Source: a bacterium (lineage in GTDB: Bacteria > Patescibacteria > Paceibacteria > UBA9973). From it: DNA of 13,809 bases. A model generated the notes under the pieces. It was given only the letters and a program-made list of their open reading frames with translations. It was not told where the DNA came from and did not search any database. Below, one piece after another: positions 11,519 through 13,809 of this stretch (positions are counted from its first letter, which is position 1; each line of letters opens with the position of its first letter). Position numbers and translations under genes: made by a program. The stretch lies in assembly GCA_021813235.1 (NCBI GenBank), contig JAKALG010000013.1, positions 1 through 13,809 on the forward strand, in the 5' to 3' direction.

Positions 11519-13075
11519 ATGAAAACAAAATCTGTATCGTATTGTAGAGTCTCATCAAAAGAACAAGAAGAAACTGGCTATTCTTTACCATCACAAGAAA
11601 AGTTAATGAAAGAATATGCCGATAGAAAAATTTTTGAAATGGTTAAAACTTTTTCTGTTGCTGAATCAGCTAGTGGTGCAAAACAAAGAAAAACATTTTC
11701 AGAAATGATGGCTTATTTAGAGAAAAATAATATTGATATATTACTATGTGAAAAAGTAGACCGTATTACAAGAAACTTCAAAGAAGCTATTGTCATCAAT
11801 GACTGGCTTGAAGAAAATCCTAACAGGCAAATACATTTCGTAAAACAAAATCTCATTATCCATAAAAATGCAAAATCAGATGAGCGATTTCGATGGGACA
11901 TTGAAATCGTCCTTGCTAAAAAATATATTGCAAATCTTTCCGAAGAAGTTAAGAAAGGACAAGCTGAAAAAATAGCACAAGGTTGGCTCCCAACAAAACC
12001 ACCACTTGGATATAAAACAATCGGAGATAAAGGGCACAAAATAATTATTATTGATTCAGATGTTGCTCCATTGATTCAAAAAATGTTTGAAATATATGCT
12101 ACGGGTAATTATTCAACTCCTAGTTTAGCCGAAGAAATGCATAAACTCGGGTTGCGACAACGCAGTGGTAAGGCTATCCCTAAAAGTAGAATTTATGAAT
12201 TGTTATCTTATCCTTTCTATTATGGAGTAGTTCCTTGGAATGGAAAATTATATAAAGGAAAACACGAAGCTATAATTTCAAAAGATTTATTTGATTTAGT
12301 GCAAAATTTATTAAAACGAAAACAACAAAGTCCACATTGCACCAAGCATAATCAACTTTTAAGAAGTATGGCTAGGTGTGAGCATTGCGGAGGTCTTTTA
12401 TCGTGGGAATTACAAAAAGGAAATTATTATGGGCATTGCAGTAATGTTAAAGCATATAGAAATTGTCCAGCTAAAACATATATGCGAGAAGATGAAGCGG
12501 AGAAGCAAATTATTGCTTTTATAGAAACTATTAAACCAGCGAATGATAAGATACTCTCTTGGATAGAAGGTGTCATTAGAAGCGAAAATAGAGCACAAAT
12601 AGAGGCTCGTGAGACAGGTATCAAGAGATTTAATGGACTTCTTGAAAAGATTAGAAAAGAGAAAGATGAATACTATGAGGCAACTATAAAAAAGGAAGTT
12701 CCGCCTGAATACTGCCAGAAAAAAATCGCTGAATGTGAAAAAGAAGAAGCCGTGCTTCTTGAGGGATTAAGAAAAATAGAAGACACTTGCGATGACTATC
12801 AACAACTTGGCTTATTGATTCACAAGCTCGCTTACAATGCAAAAGAAATTTACAAGAAAGGTACAACAGAACAGAAGCGATTACTTTTCTCGCAAATAAT
12901 TACGAACTTTGCACAAAACCGTTTAGAACTAAAGCCAAATTGGAATTTGTCGGGTAAATACTTGTATGAATGGATGCCACGCCTAAATAATGATTACGAA
13001 CTAGCAAAAACCCTTACAACAAAAGGAAAAGAGAGCACTTTCGTACTCTCTCATCCTACTCTGCTCCGGGGGTAG
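11519..13075 (+). CDS. Large serine recombinase (integrase)
   Basis: Starting from the ATG at 11519 it has 518 residues; an in-frame GTG at 11498 would add seven and is less likely. The resolvase-type catalytic domain has YCRVSS with the nucleophile Ser 12, and DRITR (81-85). A recombinase domain follows (about 155-270), then a zinc ribbon with Cys 287, 290, 307 and 316, then a long charged coiled coil (about 360-440), the standard order of large serine integrases. It would catalyse integration of the element by serine-linked double-strand exchange. Its 3' end contains the hairpin of the opposite-strand tRNA terminator and its last 12 bases lie in the tRNA-Asn gene, so the C-terminal residues STFVLSHPTLLRG are partly dictated by host sequence. 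Confidence 0.95.
   Translation: MKTKSVSYCRVSSKEQEETGYSLPSQEKLMKEYADRKIFEMVKTFSVAESASGAKQRKTFSEMMAYLEKNNIDILLCEKVDRITRNFKEAIVINDWLEENPNRQIHFVKQNLIIHKNAKSDERFRWDIEIVLAKKYIANLSEEVKKGQAEKIAQGWLPTKPPLGYKTIGDKGHKIIIIDSDVAPLIQKMFEIYATGNYSTPSLAEEMHKLGLRQRSGKAIPKSRIYELLSYPFYYGVVPWNGKLYKGKHEAIISKDLFDLVQNLLKRKQQSPHCTKHNQLLRSMARCEHCGGLLSWELQKGNYYGHCSNVKAYRNCPAKTYMREDEAEKQIIAFIETIKPANDKILSWIEGVIRSENRAQIEARETGIKRFNGLLEKIRKEKDEYYEATIKKEVPPEYCQKKIAECEKEEAVLLEGLRKIEDTCDDYQQLGLLIHKLAYNAKEIYKKGTTEQKRLLFSQIITNFAQNRLELKPNWNLSGKYLYEWMPRLNNDYELAKTLTTKGKESTFVLSHPTLLRG
13024..13050 (-). terminator. Terminator of tRNA-Asn, inside the recombinase coding sequence
   Basis: On the minus strand GAGAGTAC (13050-13043), a GAAA tetraloop and GTGCTCTC (13038-13031) form an 8-bp stem with one G-T pair, followed by TTTTCCTTTTG. 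It sits 14 bases beyond the tRNA 3' end. On the plus strand the same bases encode the recombinase C-terminus. Confidence 0.8.
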
Positions 13076-13377
13076 GGATCGAACCTACGACCAATCGCTT
13101 ACACTTTGTCTTCTATTACTAGAAGTATGGACTATATCATCTCCATGCCCATTGTGGGTTTAGGAGCAAGGCGCTTCGCGCTCTAAATAAATTAGAGAGC
13201 TACTCCAAAAATGGATAGTCTCTACACCTTCCTCGATTTTTATGTCGAGGCTTGGCTCGGGATTACCCTGTTAAGGGCTTCCCCGAATTCACCTTGTTTT
13301 TCAACCTAAGTTTTCTTAGGAAGCTGCGTAATATTTTTGCAACACAGGCGACCGCTCTACCGCTGAGCTACCCCGGA
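13064..13377 (-). tRNA. tRNA-Asn(GUU) interrupted by a group I intron
   Basis: Exon 1 (13377-13344) gives acceptor TCCGGGG, D-arm GCTC/GAGC and anticodon-stem strand GTCGC. Exon 2 (13101-13064) gives GCGAT, variable TGGTC, T-arm GTAGG-TTCGATC-CCTAC, acceptor CCCCGGA and discriminator G. Joined, the anticodon loop reads CTGTTAA, that is anticodon GTT for Asn, with the intron between anticodon bases 2 and 3. All stems close (one G-T at the base of the anticodon stem), giving a 72-base mature tRNA without an encoded CCA. Reading the anticodon as TGT (Thr) is rejected because the intron's guide sequence would not place its U-G pair there and because the discriminator is G. A TATGAT at 13410-13405 is the likely -10. 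Confidence 0.93.
13102..13343 (-). ncRNA. Group I intron (IC3-like) in tRNA-Asn, 242 bases, no homing endonuclease
   Basis: Exon bases CTGT plus intron GT pair with ACGCAG in the intron, forming P1 with the obligatory U-G pair at the 5' splice site. The adjacent TTA can pair with the exon 2 start TAA as P10. The intron ends in G. A perfect P2 hairpin CCTAAG/CTTAGG lies at 13305-13320. Core motifs AATCCCGAGCCAAGCC, GGAAGGTGTAGAGACTA and GATATAGTCC are those of bacterial tRNA group I introns of the cyanobacterial tRNA-Leu type, and GACTAT/ATAGTC gives P7. Further hairpins lie at 13231-13250 (P6a-like) and 13181-13197. There is no room for a protein, so it should self-splice but cannot home on its own. 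Confidence 0.93.
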
Positions 13378-13404
13378 ATGTATTTAATTAATTAAAGAAC
13401 TTCT

Positions 13405-13410
13405 ATCATA
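13405..13410 (-). promoter_or_regulatory. Candidate -10 box of tRNA-Asn
   Basis: TATGAT on the minus strand, preceded by an AT-rich stretch, lies 28 bases before the tRNA 5' end. The -35 is not clear (a TTGTTT-like tract lies about 19 bases upstream). Confidence 0.4.
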
Positions 13411-13474
13411 TTAACAGAAAATCACTAAAAAACAAGGGGTATTTTTCTACCTTAGTAGAAGTTTAAACCTGTGA

Positions 13475-13480
13475 TATAAT
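13475..13480 (+). promoter_or_regulatory. -10 box of the SRPBCC gene, leaderless
   Basis: A perfect TATAAT ends 7 bases before the GTG start at 13487, so the transcript should begin at or next to the start codon. No good -35 is seen. Confidence 0.55.
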
Positions 13481-13486
13481 TTTTAT

Positions 13487-13809
13487 GTGAAAAAAGACAT
13501 TACTCTCCACGCCAAATGGCTTATCAAGGCTCCCCTAACGGAAGTGTTTAATATTATGACTGACTTTGAAAAATTTCCTCTGTATTTCCCGAAGGTTGCA
13601 GAATCTATACAAATCGTAAAACGCGAAGGAAATTATTTGAAAATGAATGCGACAGTCAAATCATTCGGCCAAAAATTCCCCGTAAAAATGAAAACAGAAA
13701 TCATTCCTCTAAAAGGATTCATTTCGGATAATGAAAGCCCAAAATTTGGAACTTCTGGTCATGAAGAATTACTACTCTCTTTAAGTAAAGAAGGAACTAT
13801 GATTAATTA
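13487..13809 (+). CDS. SRPBCC (START/polyketide-cyclase-like) family protein, 3' truncated by the window
   Basis: The frame opens at GTG (13487) and runs off the right edge after 107 codons. The N-terminus (AKWLIKAPLTEVFNIMTDFEKFPLYFPKV) is the classic opening of the SRPBCC ligand-binding fold: a first strand, then helix 1 with a [W/V]x[V/I]xxDxxxxPxxxP pattern, as in coenzyme-Q-binding COQ10-like and polyketide-cyclase-like proteins. Alternating strands follow (VKREGNYLKMNATVKSFGQKFPVKM). The fold binds hydrophobic small molecules; the ligand is unknown. The start is supported by TATAAT immediately upstream and no Shine-Dalgarno. It lies beyond the tRNA, so it is probably host chromosome. 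Confidence 0.85.
   Translation, partial: MKKDITLHAKWLIKAPLTEVFNIMTDFEKFPLYFPKVAESIQIVKREGNYLKMNATVKSFGQKFPVKMKTEIIPLKGFISDNESPKFGTSGHEELLLSLSKEGTMIN

Larger units (their letters stand above)
8930..13075. mobile_element. Integrated plasmid-like element beside tRNA-Asn (left end undefined)
   Basis: Six genes form one functional package: an excisionase-like HTH protein, a divergent winged-helix protein, a 56-aa protein, a Rep or replisome-organiser-like HTH protein, a hypothetical protein and a large serine recombinase. The recombinase stop lies inside the tRNA-Asn gene, the usual right junction of a tRNA-targeting element. Tandem 11-base repeats lie before the rep-like gene and a DnaA box before the recombinase. 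The left boundary is given as the first element gene only; no copy of the tRNA 3' end is visible further left in the window, so attL is short, diverged or outside. Confidence 0.65.

Noticed and set aside
13064..13377. tRNA-Thr(TGT) reading, with the intron placed after U33
   Set aside because: It also gives a seven-base loop (CTTGTAA), but the guide sequence ACGCAG pairs with CTGTGT and puts the U-G splice pair two bases later, and the discriminator base is G as in Asn.

Overview
The window looks like part of a Candidate Phyla Radiation (Patescibacteria) genome, most likely Parcubacteria-like. It is strongly A+T-rich with the standard code, has short ORFs mostly without Shine-Dalgarno sequences, several -10 boxes lying 6-8 bases from a start codon, many small secreted or membrane proteins of no recognised family, and a bacterial tRNA split by a group I intron. 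The taxonomic call is inference; no rRNA or ribosomal protein gene is present.

Layout. (1) 1-1203: two adjacent minus-strand genes for small exported proteins, one with a very acidic segment and one very lysine-rich. (2) 1204-1839: a gene-poor stretch with tandem repeats, a possible gene remnant, a terminator, and a second, decayed-looking copy of the fluoride-riboswitch 5' hairpin. (3) 1840-3522: a minus-strand pair, PAP2 phosphatase then MFS transporter. (4) 3604-6834: a plus-strand operon opening with a fluoride riboswitch and its intrinsic terminator, followed by a 73-aa protein, a prenyltransferase/squalene-cyclase-like toroid protein, a dynamin-like GTPase and a two-helix membrane protein. 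No familiar fluoride-resistance gene (FluC, CLC-F) is recognisable in it. (5) 7065-8696: a membrane-anchored extracellular protein and a 60-aa membrane protein, both on the minus strand. (6) 8720-8865: a compact set of hairpins with two mutually exclusive long stems, probably a structured RNA. (7) About 8930-13075: an integrated element with an excisionase-like HTH protein, a divergent winged-helix protein, 11-bp tandem repeats, a 56-aa GTG-start gene, a Rep/replisome-organiser-like HTH protein, a hypothetical protein, a DnaA box and a large serine recombinase. (8) 13064-13377: tRNA-Asn(GUU) on the minus strand, interrupted in the anticodon by a 242-base group I intron; the recombinase gene ends inside its 3' end. 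(9) 13487 to the right edge: the start of a SRPBCC-fold protein.

How the parts work together. The fluoride-switched operon is the most original content. Riboswitch, terminator, tight gene packing and a downstream terminator-like repeat together suggest that fluoride turns on a membrane-directed cassette (GTPase, toroid and small membrane proteins) in place of, or alongside, a channel. The right third looks like a small integrative plasmid-like element. It carries its own replication and control genes, and its large serine recombinase probably used the 3' end of the intron-containing tRNA-Asn gene as attachment site; the other attachment end is not visible.
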